Origin: Tahibacter sp042701255
Lineage (GTDB): Bacteria > Pseudomonadota > Gammaproteobacteria > Xanthomonadales > Rhodanobacteraceae
DNA: 64,000 nucleotides
Reading direction: 5' to 3'
Assembly (NCBI RefSeq): GCF_042701255.1
Contig: NZ_CP170554.1
Coordinates: forward strand, 3,658,001-3,722,000
Part shown: piece by piece, positions 51,685 to 63,091 of the stretch
Numbering within the stretch: position 1 is the stretch's first letter
How the letters are laid out: every line of letters starts with the position of its first letter
Notes under the pieces: model-generated
The model's input: the letters and a program-made list of their open reading frames with translations, nothing else
What the model was told of the DNA's origin: nothing
The model's database searches: none
Program-made: the position numbers and the translations under genes

Positions 51685-51820
51685 CCGATGCCGCCGGCGA
51701 CACGGCAGGTCCGCGTCGCACTGCCTGCGGGAATGACTCCCGTGCCGTCCGCCACAGCGGCGAAACGCACCGGCGATGCTAGAGTCCGCGATTCCGTGTC
51801 CAGCGCAGAGCGAGCCCCGC

Positions 51821-52744
51821 ATGACCGAGCCAGCCCCCTACCCGATCGGCACTCCCGGCCAGCCCTGGACCGATGCAGAAAAGACCGAATGGCGCTCGCG
51901 GCAGACCCGCGCGCGCAGTTATGCGGACGACGTCGTCTCGGTCATCGACACACTGCGCACACGTTTCGACGTCGTCGACTACGGCCACATCGAGTACGCG
52001 CCCGATCAGTACGATCTGTTCGCGATCCGCAGCCGCGACTGGCGCGATGATTTGCCCTGCGTGCTCGTGACCGGCGGCGTGCACGGCTACGAGACCAGCG
52101 GCGTGCACGGCGCGCTGCGCTTCGTCGAGCGGCATGCAGCCGACTATGCGGGTCGCGTCAATCTGCTCGTCGCGCCGTGCATCAGCCCCTGGGCCTACGA
52201 GCGCATCCATCGCTGGAATGCGCTCGCGGTCGATCCGAACCGCTCGTTCCGCGCGGACAGCCCGGCCGCGGAATCCGCCGCGCTGATGCAGCTGGTCGCA
52301 CCGCTGCGCGATCGCATCGTCGTGCACATCGACCTGCACGAGACCACCGACAGCGACGAATCCGAGTTCCGTCCGGCGCTCGCGGCGCGCGACGGCAAGG
52401 TCTGCGAGCCCGGCGAAATTCCCGACGGCTTCTATCTCGTCGGCGACAGCGAGAATCCGCAGCCGGCGTTCCAGCAGGCCGTCATCGCCGCGGTCGCGCA
52501 GATCACGCACATCGCCGAGGCCGACCGCAACGGCCAGATCATCGGCTCCGACGTCGTCGCGCCCGGCGTCATCAACTATCCCGTGCGCCAGCTCGGCCTC
52601 TGCGCCGGCATCACCGACGCGCGCTATACGACGACGACCGAGGTCTATCCCGACAGTCCGCGCGCGAGTGCCGAGCAATGCAATGCGGCGCAGGCCGCGG
52701 CGGTCTGCGCGGCCATCGATTTCGCGCTGGCCGGTGCGGATTGA
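51821..52744 (+). CDS. M14-family metallopeptidase / aspartoacylase-like protein
   Basis: A 307-residue zinc carboxypeptidase-fold protein. TGGVHGYETSGVHGALRF gives the H-x-x-E zinc ligands and VVHIDLHETTD the third His. NALAVDPNRSFR fits the substrate-binding Asn-Arg pair of M14 enzymes. A late TEVYPDSP carries the probable catalytic Glu. It may be a cytosolic peptidase or deacylase; no signal peptide. ATG at 51821 is preferred over a TTG/CTG region upstream. Divergent from ubiT. Confidence 0.86.
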   Translation: MTEPAPYPIGTPGQPWTDAEKTEWRSRQTRARSYADDVVSVIDTLRTRFDVVDYGHIEYAPDQYDLFAIRSRDWRDDLPCVLVTGGVHGYETSGVHGALRFVERHAADYAGRVNLLVAPCISPWAYERIHRWNALAVDPNRSFRADSPAAESAALMQLVAPLRDRIVVHIDLHETTDSDESEFRPALAARDGKVCEPGEIPDGFYLVGDSENPQPAFQQAVIAAVAQITHIAEADRNGQIIGSDVVAPGVINYPVRQLGLCAGITDARYTTTTEVYPDSPRASAEQCNAAQAAAVCAAIDFALAGAD

Positions 52745-52864
52745 AGTAATTTCCTGATTTTCAAAGCGACGGTGACGCCGGACCGTTTCACGACGGCCGG
52801 CGTCGTTCCGGCGGCTCCGGCATCGGGACCGGCGCGCCGCGACGATCGCTCGTGACGACGTGCA

Positions 52865-53707
52865 TCAGCGCCGCACCGCGAACACGCCGTCCAGCGCGAG
52901 CTCGGCCTTGAAGCCGGCGCTCTGCAGGCGCTTCTGCACTTCGCGCGGCACGTCGCGGCCGCTGGTCAGCCGGTTCGGGCTGCCGGTGTAGTGGAACAGC
53001 TTGCCGCCGCGGCGCAGTACGCGGGCGAGCTGCGCGTAGAACGCCTGTGAATACAGCTCGCCGGCGATGCCGAAGCGCGGCGGATCGTGCAGCACGGCAT
53101 CGGCCGATGCATCGGGTCGCTGTGCGATGGCCTGCTGCACGTCGGCATGGCTCAGGCGCAGGCGGCCGCCGGCCGCGGGTGAATCCGGATCCGGCGACCA
53201 GGGGTTCAGGGTGCGCAGCCAGAGCACGTCGGCGTTCTTCTCGAACGAGTCGATCGCGGCCGCACCGGCCTCGAGGCAACAGGCGGCGAAGTAGCCGAGA
53301 CCGCCGCAGGTATCCAGCACCGTCTTGCCGCGCGGTTCGATCAGCGCGACCTTGCGCTGCGCGTCGGCCAGCGGCGAGGTGCTTTCGCTCGGCAGCATCT
53401 TGATGCCGTCGATCTCGAAGGTCGGCACGCCCCAGCGCGTCGGCACGAGCTTGATCAGCGAACCCGAATAGCGCGACACCGGCGCGAACGCATCGCCGTC
53501 CCAGTAGTAGATCGTGCGGTCCTTGAGCCTGGCCGCGTACGGATAGCGCTGCCCTTGCCAGAGCCAGCTCTGCGCTTCGAGCACTGCTTCGCCCTGCGAG
53601 CGTTCCAGATCCAGCGAGCCGTTCCAGACTGCAGCACCGGCCGCCTGCGCGGCGACTATTGCTTCAGCCTGCGGCTGGGTCAGCAGAGGTCCGGAATAAT
53701 GCGGCAC
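52865..53707 (-). CDS. Class I SAM-dependent methyltransferase-like protein
   Basis: A 280-residue protein. The N-terminal 90 residues are a separate beta-rich domain (LKDRTIYYWDGDAFAPVSRYSGSLIKLVPT), then the Rossmann methyltransferase core: motif I KTVLDTCGGLGYFAACCLE, acidic loop DSFEKN, and DAVLHDPPRFG, whose DPPRFG resembles the DPPF/NPPY motif of N-methyltransferases. It resembles spermidine-synthase-fold methyltransferases found mainly in archaea; substrate unknown. Stand-alone gene. Confidence 0.82.
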   Translation of the reverse strand: MPHYSGPLLTQPQAEAIVAAQAAGAAVWNGSLDLERSQGEAVLEAQSWLWQGQRYPYAARLKDRTIYYWDGDAFAPVSRYSGSLIKLVPTRWGVPTFEIDGIKMLPSESTSPLADAQRKVALIEPRGKTVLDTCGGLGYFAACCLEAGAAAIDSFEKNADVLWLRTLNPWSPDPDSPAAGGRLRLSHADVQQAIAQRPDASADAVLHDPPRFGIAGELYSQAFYAQLARVLRRGGKLFHYTGSPNRLTSGRDVPREVQKRLQSAGFKAELALDGVFAVRR

Positions 53708-53930
53708 GGTCGTCGATCTCCCGCGGCCGCGAGGCCGCCACGCAAACCGGCATTGTCCCAGGATCGCGCGGCTTGCGGCAGGGCGTCGGCGACGCGGGAG
53801 TCATCTGCGCGACTGCAGGGCTGCTCCGCGGCGACCTCGCACTGCATCGGCTCGTCAAACAGACGGGCCTGCACTCGCCCGGCTATCCGATCACGTCCGG
53901 AGCAGCGCGCAGCGCGTCGCCACAGCGACC

Positions 53931-56609
<2,679 letters not shown>

Positions 56610-56654
56610 GCTCTCCCCCGGCAACCGTCGCATCGTACTGGCCTGCGCAGCGCC

Positions 56655-57746
56655 TCAGCCACCGAGATCGCCGTAGAAGATCCGGTCGCCGGGCAGGTCC
56701 TCGTAGGCGCCGGGATCCGGCGCCGCGCCGGCCACGCGCGCGGCGCCGTCGAGATCGGTGGCCGGCAGCGCCGCTTGGGCGAGATCGCCGGCATCGAGCG
56801 CCGGCGAGTCCGGTGCGAGACGGAAATTGCCCGCAGCCGCCGACAGAAAGCGCGGATCGGCAGCGAGATTCGTCGCGGTCGGCGCGATAGCGCCGTCGAT
56901 CGCGCCGGCCAGGGTATAGGTGACTGCCGGGGTCTGCGCATTCGACACGTCGATGTCGTAGGACACGCCGGCCGTGCCGTTGCCCCAGGCGATATTGTTC
57001 GTGACGAGGTAGCTGATGCCCGACGTCGCGAAGGTCTGCAGGCGTATGCCGGCCGCACCCACGTCGACGCGGTTGCGCGCGATCGTGCTGCCGGTCAGCA
57101 CGACGCGCCCGCCGCTGCCGGTGGTCAGCACCGAGGTCAGACTGAAACCCTGATTGACGTTGTTCGCGATCAGACTGTTCTCGACCGCGACCTCCGCGCC
57201 GCTGCCGGCACCCACGCCCCAGAGCCGCAAGGTGTAGGCCACGCCGCTGCCGCGTGTGGTGTCGTTGCCGACGATGCGGCTGTGGGCCACGCGCAGCCGG
57301 TGGCCGTTCGCCGCGACACTGCCGTCGTGGACGACGTCCACGCCGTCGGACAGGCGCGTGAAGCTGATGCCTTCGATCAGCACGTCGCCGCGCACGCCGA
57401 TCAATTGCAGCTTCGCGCCGAATTCGTTGCGGCCGTCGACGACGGTCGTGCGCGGGTCGAGCACGCGCTCGGCGCAGTCCGGACCGTAGCCGCCGAGCAG
57501 GCGCAGCGACGCCGTCGAGCTGGACGCGAACTGGCCGAGGGTCGCGCCGGCGGCGCTGTCGATGCTCAAGGTGCCGCGCATGACCGCGATCGTGAACACG
57601 CCGGGCGGCGCCGTGGTCCAGGCCTGCAGGGCCGTGCGCAGTGCGGCGACGTCGCCGACGCAGAGCGTGGTGTCGGCGGCGGCACTCGCCGGCGACAGCA
57701 GCAACGTGGCGGCGAGCAGCGCCGATGAAAGGTGAAAGGCGCGCAT
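56655..57746 (-). CDS. Secreted right-handed beta-helix protein
   Basis: A 363-residue exported protein with signal peptide (HLSSALLAATLLLSPASAAA). Short repeated segments such as LRVAHSRIVGNDTT, VENSLIANNVNQGF, VLTGSTIARNRVDV and LVTNNIAWGNGTA are coils of a parallel beta-helix of the pectin-lyase-like type. It ends in NFRLAPDSPALDAGD, the usual capping motif in choice-of-anchor/PbH1 proteins, then PGAYEDLPGDRIFYGDLGG. No catalytic residues are assigned. The start overlaps the stop of the upstream beta-helix gene as TGATG, so both are made together. Possibly an adhesin or cell-envelope protein controlled by the linked sigma factor. Confidence 0.85.
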   Translation of the reverse strand: MRAFHLSSALLAATLLLSPASAAADTTLCVGDVAALRTALQAWTTAPPGVFTIAVMRGTLSIDSAAGATLGQFASSSTASLRLLGGYGPDCAERVLDPRTTVVDGRNEFGAKLQLIGVRGDVLIEGISFTRLSDGVDVVHDGSVAANGHRLRVAHSRIVGNDTTRGSGVAYTLRLWGVGAGSGAEVAVENSLIANNVNQGFSLTSVLTTGSGGRVVLTGSTIARNRVDVGAAGIRLQTFATSGISYLVTNNIAWGNGTAGVSYDIDVSNAQTPAVTYTLAGAIDGAIAPTATNLAADPRFLSAAAGNFRLAPDSPALDAGDLAQAALPATDLDGAARVAGAAPDPGAYEDLPGDRIFYGDLGG

Positions 57747-60265
57747 CAGTCGAATCCGTTCTCGAACAACCGGTCGTCGGGAATCTCGGCCACGCAGTTG
57801 CCGATCTCCGAGGTGCTGCCGGACGGATCGGTCGCCGTCGCGCTGATGCGGCCCAGCGGCAGTTGCGCCGACAGCGGGAACGGCACGATCACGGTGAACG
57901 CGGCACTGCCCTGCGCGTTGGTCGTGACCGAGGACTTCATCAGCGCGTACTGCGCGAGACCGCGGCCCGACGCCGGCGCGCTGCAGGTCACGCCGTACTG
58001 CAGATCGATGCGATAGGTCGTGTTCGGCGCGCTGGTCAGATTGCCGCTGACGATTTCCGTGCCGCCGCCGGCCGTGCTGCGCCGCGCCGTCGCGAGCACC
58101 GGATAGTTCTGCAGACCGTTGGGCCCCGTCGCCGGATTCGTCGGCTGATTCGCACTGGCACCGGCCTGGCCCAGATCGATGTCCAGTCCGCCGCTGCCGC
58201 GAATGGCGTTGTCGAGCACACTGTTGCCGCTGCCGCCGCTGGCGGAGATCCAGACACCCGGCCCGGTGCTGCCGGCGATGAAGTTGCCGCCCCAGGTCGC
58301 CGTGAGCGGCGCGCCGACGACGTTGTTCTTCGCGGCGAAGTTGATCAGCACGCCGGCGCCGGTGTTGGCCGCGGTAGCGCCGTTGATGTCCAGGCCCACG
58401 GTGTTGTACTGCACGACGTTGCCGCTGGACGCCGCACCCGACAGCACGACCGCGTTCGACGTGCTGTTGCCGATCGCGTTGTACTGCAGCACGTTGTTCT
58501 TCGAATTGAACGCGACGACGCCGCTCGCGTTGCCGCCGTTGCCCACGCCGTCGGGCTGGAAGCCGATCACGTTGTTGGCCACGGTCGAGCCGCCGGCGGC
58601 ATTGTCGAGATAGATCGCCGCGTCGCTGCTGCCGGAGAACAGGTTGACCGCGCCTTCGTCGTCGTAGCCGCCGATGAACGCGCCGCCGGAATTGCCGGTC
58701 ACGCGCACGCCGTTGCGGTTGGCCACGGTCAGCGGAATCGAACCGAACTGGCTGCCCCAGATGCGATGGTTGCGGCCGCCTTCGAGCTTGATCGCCGCGT
58801 CGTTGAAACCGGCGAAGCCGAGGCCGCGCACGACCAGGCGCGCGGCAGCGGGCGCCGTCGACGGCACGTGGAAGGCCCAGGGTGTATTGCCGCCGTTGAC
58901 GTAGAGACAGAGATTGCCGTTGTACTGGCCGAATTGCGTGTTCGGCGTCCAGCCGGGCTGCGTCGTGCCGTCGATGGTCACGTCGCCGGTCACGTCGAGC
59001 ATCGGGCCGGCGAACGTCAGCAGGCGCGGACAGCCGCCGCTGATGTTGAAGCGGATCGCGAACGGTCCGCTGGCCGCATTCGCGGTCTTGATCGCCGCGC
59101 GCAGCGAGCCGGCCAGCGGCGCCGTGTCGCTGCCGTTGTCGCCGGTCGTGGTCACGATGGCCGTGGTCGTGTCGTCGATCGCCGACTCGTAGGCGCCGAT
59201 GTCGATGCGGCTGCCAGTGATGCGCGCGGCGCCGTCGGCGTCACGCGCCGGGAACCCCTGCACCTGCACGTAGGCGCCGCGATTGATCGCCGGCGAGTTC
59301 GACGCGAGCCGGTAGTTGCCGCCGGCCGCGTCGACGAAGCGCGGATCGACGTGCAGGTCGGTCGCGCTGGTCGGAAAGTTCGCGTTGGCGTTGCCGTAGA
59401 GATTGAAGCTCGACAGCAGCGGATAGACGTGTTCGGCCGTCCCGGTGAACACGATGTCCGGACCGGCGTTGTTCCAGAGGATGTTGTCGGTGACCTCGCT
59501 GGTGCGGCCGCTGTCGCCGGTGATCAGGGTGCGGATCAGCACACCGGGACCGCCGGTCGTACCGGTGACGGTGTTGTTGGTCAGGGTCACGGCGGCATCG
59601 ACGTCGGCGTCCAGCGTGACGACGAAGGCGCCGGAGAAGCCGATGCTCGTCAGCGGCGACAGCGCGTTGTCGGCGACCACGTTGTCGACGAAGCGCATCA
59701 GCGATCCGGTCATGTTCACCAGCGCCTGGCCGCCGTTGCGGACGAAGCGGCTCTGGCGCACCTCGTAGACCGAATCGTTGCTCTCGCTCGCGAAGTCCTT
59801 GTCGATCAGCAGCACCTCGCCGACCGTCAACCCGGTGCCGATGCCGACCATGCCGGTGGAACCGGTGAAGCGCGTGAACGTGAGGCCCTCGACGAGCAGC
59901 GAACCCGTGCCGTGCATTTTCAGACCGATGCCGGAATTGACGACGTTGTTGCCGTCGAGCACGGTGTTGCGCGGATCCGGCTGGCGGCTCGCGCAGTTGG
60001 CCGTATAGCCGCCGAGCAGTTTCAGATTCACGTCGTCGTTCGCATCCGCGCCGCCGTAGTACCGGTTCAGCGATCCGCCGACCGCATAGCTGCCCTGGAC
60101 GATGCGTATCGTGACGGTCTCGTCCGAGCTCGCGCTGATGTCGTAATAGGCCAGGGCATTGGCCAGGCCGGCCACGCTGGAGACGCAGAAACTGGCCGCG
60201 TGCGCCGGCACGGCGCAGACGCAGGCGGCGATCAGCAACGCGATCGCGGGACAACGGAATCTCAT
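57746..60265 (-). CDS. Large secreted right-handed beta-helix protein
   Basis: An 839-residue exported protein with a signal peptide (CPAIALLIAACVCAVPAHAA). Two beta-helix regions are visible: residues 90-350 (VYEVRQSRFVRNGGQALV, VTLTNNTVTGTTGG, VTDNILWNNAGPDIV, capped by NYRLASNSPAINRGA) and 370-760, which begins with GSLRAAIKTANAASGPFAIRFNISG and DVTIDGTTQPGW as in CSLREA/right-handed parallel beta-helix proteins. The C-terminus is EIPDDRLFENGFD, similar to tails of many secreted proteins in this bacterial order. Paralogous to the next gene in its first 350 residues (VGSYAVGG/LLGGY-NC/DPR-TVLDG patterns). No enzyme site assigned. Confidence 0.87.
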   Translation of the reverse strand: MRFRCPAIALLIAACVCAVPAHAASFCVSSVAGLANALAYYDISASSDETVTIRIVQGSYAVGGSLNRYYGGADANDDVNLKLLGGYTANCASRQPDPRNTVLDGNNVVNSGIGLKMHGTGSLLVEGLTFTRFTGSTGMVGIGTGLTVGEVLLIDKDFASESNDSVYEVRQSRFVRNGGQALVNMTGSLMRFVDNVVADNALSPLTSIGFSGAFVVTLDADVDAAVTLTNNTVTGTTGGPGVLIRTLITGDSGRTSEVTDNILWNNAGPDIVFTGTAEHVYPLLSSFNLYGNANANFPTSATDLHVDPRFVDAAGGNYRLASNSPAINRGAYVQVQGFPARDADGAARITGSRIDIGAYESAIDDTTTAIVTTTGDNGSDTAPLAGSLRAAIKTANAASGPFAIRFNISGGCPRLLTFAGPMLDVTGDVTIDGTTQPGWTPNTQFGQYNGNLCLYVNGGNTPWAFHVPSTAPAAARLVVRGLGFAGFNDAAIKLEGGRNHRIWGSQFGSIPLTVANRNGVRVTGNSGGAFIGGYDDEGAVNLFSGSSDAAIYLDNAAGGSTVANNVIGFQPDGVGNGGNASGVVAFNSKNNVLQYNAIGNSTSNAVVLSGAASSGNVVQYNTVGLDINGATAANTGAGVLINFAAKNNVVGAPLTATWGGNFIAGSTGPGVWISASGGSGNSVLDNAIRGSGGLDIDLGQAGASANQPTNPATGPNGLQNYPVLATARRSTAGGGTEIVSGNLTSAPNTTYRIDLQYGVTCSAPASGRGLAQYALMKSSVTTNAQGSAAFTVIVPFPLSAQLPLGRISATATDPSGSTSEIGNCVAEIPDDRLFENGFD

Positions 60266-60465
60266 GGTGCGGATTTCCTCGGAGTGTTGCGGCTAGTTAC
60301 GAAACCGCGCCCCCCCGACTGCCAGATCCGAAATGACGTATCGCACACGACGGTGCGGAGCGTGCGATCGCGCGGCATCGCCGCGCACGGACGGCGCGGC
60401 GGCAGGCGTCTGGAAAGTCACACTCGAACCTCCGATCGGGCACTGCCCCGATTGCCGGCTATGCC

Positions 60466-61038
60466 TCAGCCGGTCGCGTCCATGTAGCGCAGCAGGAACA
60501 TGCGCGCCGCGCGCCAGTCGCGGAACACCGTGCGCTCGCTGACACCGCGCAGCTCGGCGATCTCGGCGAAGCCGAGGCCGCCGAACAGATGCAGCCCGGC
60601 CAGCTCGGCCAGCAGCGGATCGGCCGCGGTCAGCGCGCCCATGACGCGATCGAGCGCGAGCACGTCCAAGGGTTCGTCGGCGGCGATGTCGGCCGCGGCG
60701 CTCAGGGTCAGCGGCTCGCCGCCGTCGCCGCGCTTGTCGGCCTGACGCAGCCGCGCGCGATCGATCAGCAGCTGGCGCATCGCACGCGCGACGAGGTTGC
60801 AGTAGTGCCGGCGGCTTTCCACCGGCAGCGCACGGCCGCTCAGGCGCAGCCAGGTCTCGTTGACGAGCTCCGTCGTGCACAGGGTTTGCCGCGCGCCGAT
60901 GCGCAGCACGAGATGCGCCTGCGCCCGCAGCTCCTCGTACAGCAGTGCGAACAGGCGATCGGCTGCATCGGTCTGCCCCTGGCGCGCGCCGGCCAGCAGT
61001 TCCTCGATGGCCGCGTCGGCATCGCTGAGGTTCGTCAT
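60466..61038 (-). CDS. ECF-type RNA polymerase sigma factor (kinase-linked type)
   Basis: A 190-residue sigma factor of the same class as the one at 32750-33274. Region 2: CTTELVNETWLRLSGR and HYCNLVARAMRQLLIDRARLRQ; region 4: HLFGGLGFAEIAELRGVSERTVFRDWRAARMFLL. ATG 61038 (MTNLSD) is preferred to 61050. The genes that follow on the same strand are two beta-helix proteins and a transmembrane kinase, so the sigma factor probably drives or co-regulates envelope proteins in response to the kinase. Confidence 0.9.
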   Translation of the reverse strand: MTNLSDADAAIEELLAGARQGQTDAADRLFALLYEELRAQAHLVLRIGARQTLCTTELVNETWLRLSGRALPVESRRHYCNLVARAMRQLLIDRARLRQADKRGDGGEPLTLSAAADIAADEPLDVLALDRVMGALTAADPLLAELAGLHLFGGLGFAEIAELRGVSERTVFRDWRAARMFLLRYMDATG

Positions 61039-61217
61039 CGTTCCTGCCATCCGCGTCGGCCGGACCGCACCGGCAAACCCGCATCGGCGAATCCGGCTGC
61101 GGCGTTCCGGGCGGGCTCAGGGCTTAACGCTGCGGCGCAGGCATTCCGTACGCGGGCCGGCTGCGCGAAAGATCTTTCGGCACCGGCCGCGAAGCGACCG
61201 GTGTCGCATCGCGGCGC

Positions 61218-62195
61218 TCACCCCAGCGGATAGACCAGGGTCTGCAGATCGAGCAGCGGCTGCGCCGTATCCGGCTCGATCTGCGCGTACTGCATCAGCG
61301 CCAGGCGCCACTGCGCGCGCACGGTCGGCGGCTGATACGCGTCCCGCCACGCGGACAGCACCTCGACGATGCGCTTCGGTATCGACGCATCGAACGGCTG
61401 CGGCGCCTGCAACGCGACCGGCAAAGTGACCAGCGGAAGATCGGCGCCATCGGCCGATTCCGGCGCATAGGCATAGGACAGCTGCAGCGCGAGCGTCTGG
61501 CCGACGAGGCGATTACCGAACAGCTGATCCAGCGCCGCGGTCAGCGCGCTCTCGACGGGTTCGTCGCCGGCGCGGATGGCGAAGTCCTGCCGCCACCGGT
61601 TCAACGGCGCGACCGGTTGCGGCGCGGTGACCGTGCGCGTGCGATAGACCGGAACGTCGGAAGCGTCGTCGACGAGACCGCGATTGCGCACGGCGCTCAG
61701 CGCGGCATTGGCGTTCTGCGCCTGTGCGACGTCGAGGCCGGACCACTGCAGGCCGAGGTCCTGCCAGCCCGGCATAGGCTGCGGCACCGGCAGGACGTAG
61801 CGGCGTTCGTCGCCCTCGTCGACGCCGTCGCCGAGATCGAGCGCTTCGCCGGTCGACGTGAAGTAAACGACCCGCGGCCATTCCGTCGCCGGCGAGTCGC
61901 GGCGCAGTCGCAGCGCTTCGACCTCTTCGCCGTCGTCGGAATGAATCAGCCTCGCGACGATGGTGTGCGCGAAGCCGGCCGGTCCGGCATCGCGCACGGC
62001 CGGATCGGCGCGGAGGTTGAACGACACGCTGATTTCCACCTCGTCCTGTACGCGATGTTCGTGCCGGTAGCGCAGCGCGTAGCGCCAGCGTGCGGCCTGC
62101 GCGAGATCGGCCGCGCCTTCGGCCTCGGTCTGCTGCGACATCAGCACCGGCGGCGGCGGTTCGAACGGCAGCGGCACGGACAGTCGGATCGGCAT
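61218..62195 (-). CDS. Protein of unknown function
   Basis: A 325-residue soluble protein starting MPIRLSVPLPFEPPPPVLM. No signal peptide. Long beta-rich stretches (WRYALRYRHEHRVQDEVEISVSFNLRADP, VGQTLALQLSYAYAP) and a helical C-terminus (RIVEVLSAWRDAYQ). The abrupt Pro-rich start and the general look suggest the C-terminal part of a larger multi-domain protein, but the frame does not extend further upstream. Not recognised. Confidence 0.65.
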   Translation of the reverse strand: MPIRLSVPLPFEPPPPVLMSQQTEAEGAADLAQAARWRYALRYRHEHRVQDEVEISVSFNLRADPAVRDAGPAGFAHTIVARLIHSDDGEEVEALRLRRDSPATEWPRVVYFTSTGEALDLGDGVDEGDERRYVLPVPQPMPGWQDLGLQWSGLDVAQAQNANAALSAVRNRGLVDDASDVPVYRTRTVTAPQPVAPLNRWRQDFAIRAGDEPVESALTAALDQLFGNRLVGQTLALQLSYAYAPESADGADLPLVTLPVALQAPQPFDASIPKRIVEVLSAWRDAYQPPTVRAQWRLALMQYAQIEPDTAQPLLDLQTLVYPLG

Positions 62196-62440
62196 GGGGA
62201 ATTCGGCCTCGCGAGAATGGCAACGCGACGCGGCGGACGGCCGCGCCGTCCGTGGCAGCGCGTTGAGCCTAGCGCAATCCGACGGCGACTCGGCTCATCG
62301 TCCGGCGCGACCGGCGACCGTATCTGTCCCAGGTTCGGTTGTCGCGGCCGCCGGCGTTCTGCCTGCCGGATCGGAAAGTGCGGCACCGTCCGGCTCGTTG
62401 CCGGCGGCAGAGTCCGCGCCCGATCCGGGGAGAACGCGTC

Positions 62441-63076
62441 ATGCTGATCTGGGGAAGCGGCAGCGACAGCCTGCGCGTACGCGCGGCGTCATCCAAACCG
62501 TGTCCGACCTGCGGGCTCGAGCGCCCGTTCAGTCTCTATCTGCTCTACGACTACGCCCACCTCTACTACCTGTTCTCCTGGGTCACGAAGCGCGTCTACC
62601 TCGTCGCCTGCGACATCTGCCGGCGCGGCAGCGTCGTACCGCGCAACGAAGTCGGCGCGCTGCCGGACGATCCCATCCCTGCCCTGCGCCGCTCGGGCTG
62701 GAAGATCGGCGCCGGGCTGCTGGGCGGACTGCTCGCTCTCTCGCTGATCGGCGGCCTCGTGCTGCCGCGCATCACCGAAAACGCGCAGCGCGCCCACGTC
62801 GGCGACATCTACGAATGCCAGTTCGACCGCCGCCCCGGCGAGACCGCGGACCGCTACGGCCTCGTACGCATCCAGTCGGTCGGCGACACCGCGATCAGCC
62901 TGGCCGCATCGAAAGCCGACTACGCGGACCGCAGCAGCGCCCACGCCGACTTTGTCGCGAAACGCTGGAGCGACCCGGGCTATCTCGACACCGGCCGTCC
63001 GTTCACCCTGACGCCGGCCCAGCTCGAGCGCCTGCGCCAGAGCGGCCGCGTGTTCGCGATCTGGCGCGAGGACTGA
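62441..63076 (+). CDS. Zinc-ribbon membrane protein
   Basis: A 211-residue protein. The ATG at 62441 follows a strong GGGGAGA ribosome-binding site; the frame upstream to 62339 is basic and non-conserved. CPTCGLERPFSLYLLYDYAHLYYLFSW and CDICRRGSVV give two CxxC pairs for a zinc ribbon, like small zinc-ribbon-plus-membrane proteins. One membrane helix follows (IGAGLLGGLLALSLIGGLVL) and then an exported or cytosolic beta domain (GDIYECQFDRRPGE; YGLVRIQSVGDTAISLAAS). Function unknown. Confidence 0.78.
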   Translation: MLIWGSGSDSLRVRAASSKPCPTCGLERPFSLYLLYDYAHLYYLFSWVTKRVYLVACDICRRGSVVPRNEVGALPDDPIPALRRSGWKIGAGLLGGLLALSLIGGLVLPRITENAQRAHVGDIYECQFDRRPGETADRYGLVRIQSVGDTAISLAASKADYADRSSAHADFVAKRWSDPGYLDTGRPFTLTPAQLERLRQSGRVFAIWRED

Positions 63077-63091
63077 AGCGCCCTGTCGCAC

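Noticed and set aside
52788..53279. 163-codon minus-strand frame overlapping the methyltransferase gene
   Set aside because: Arg-rich shadow in another frame of the methyltransferase, which has intact SAM motifs.
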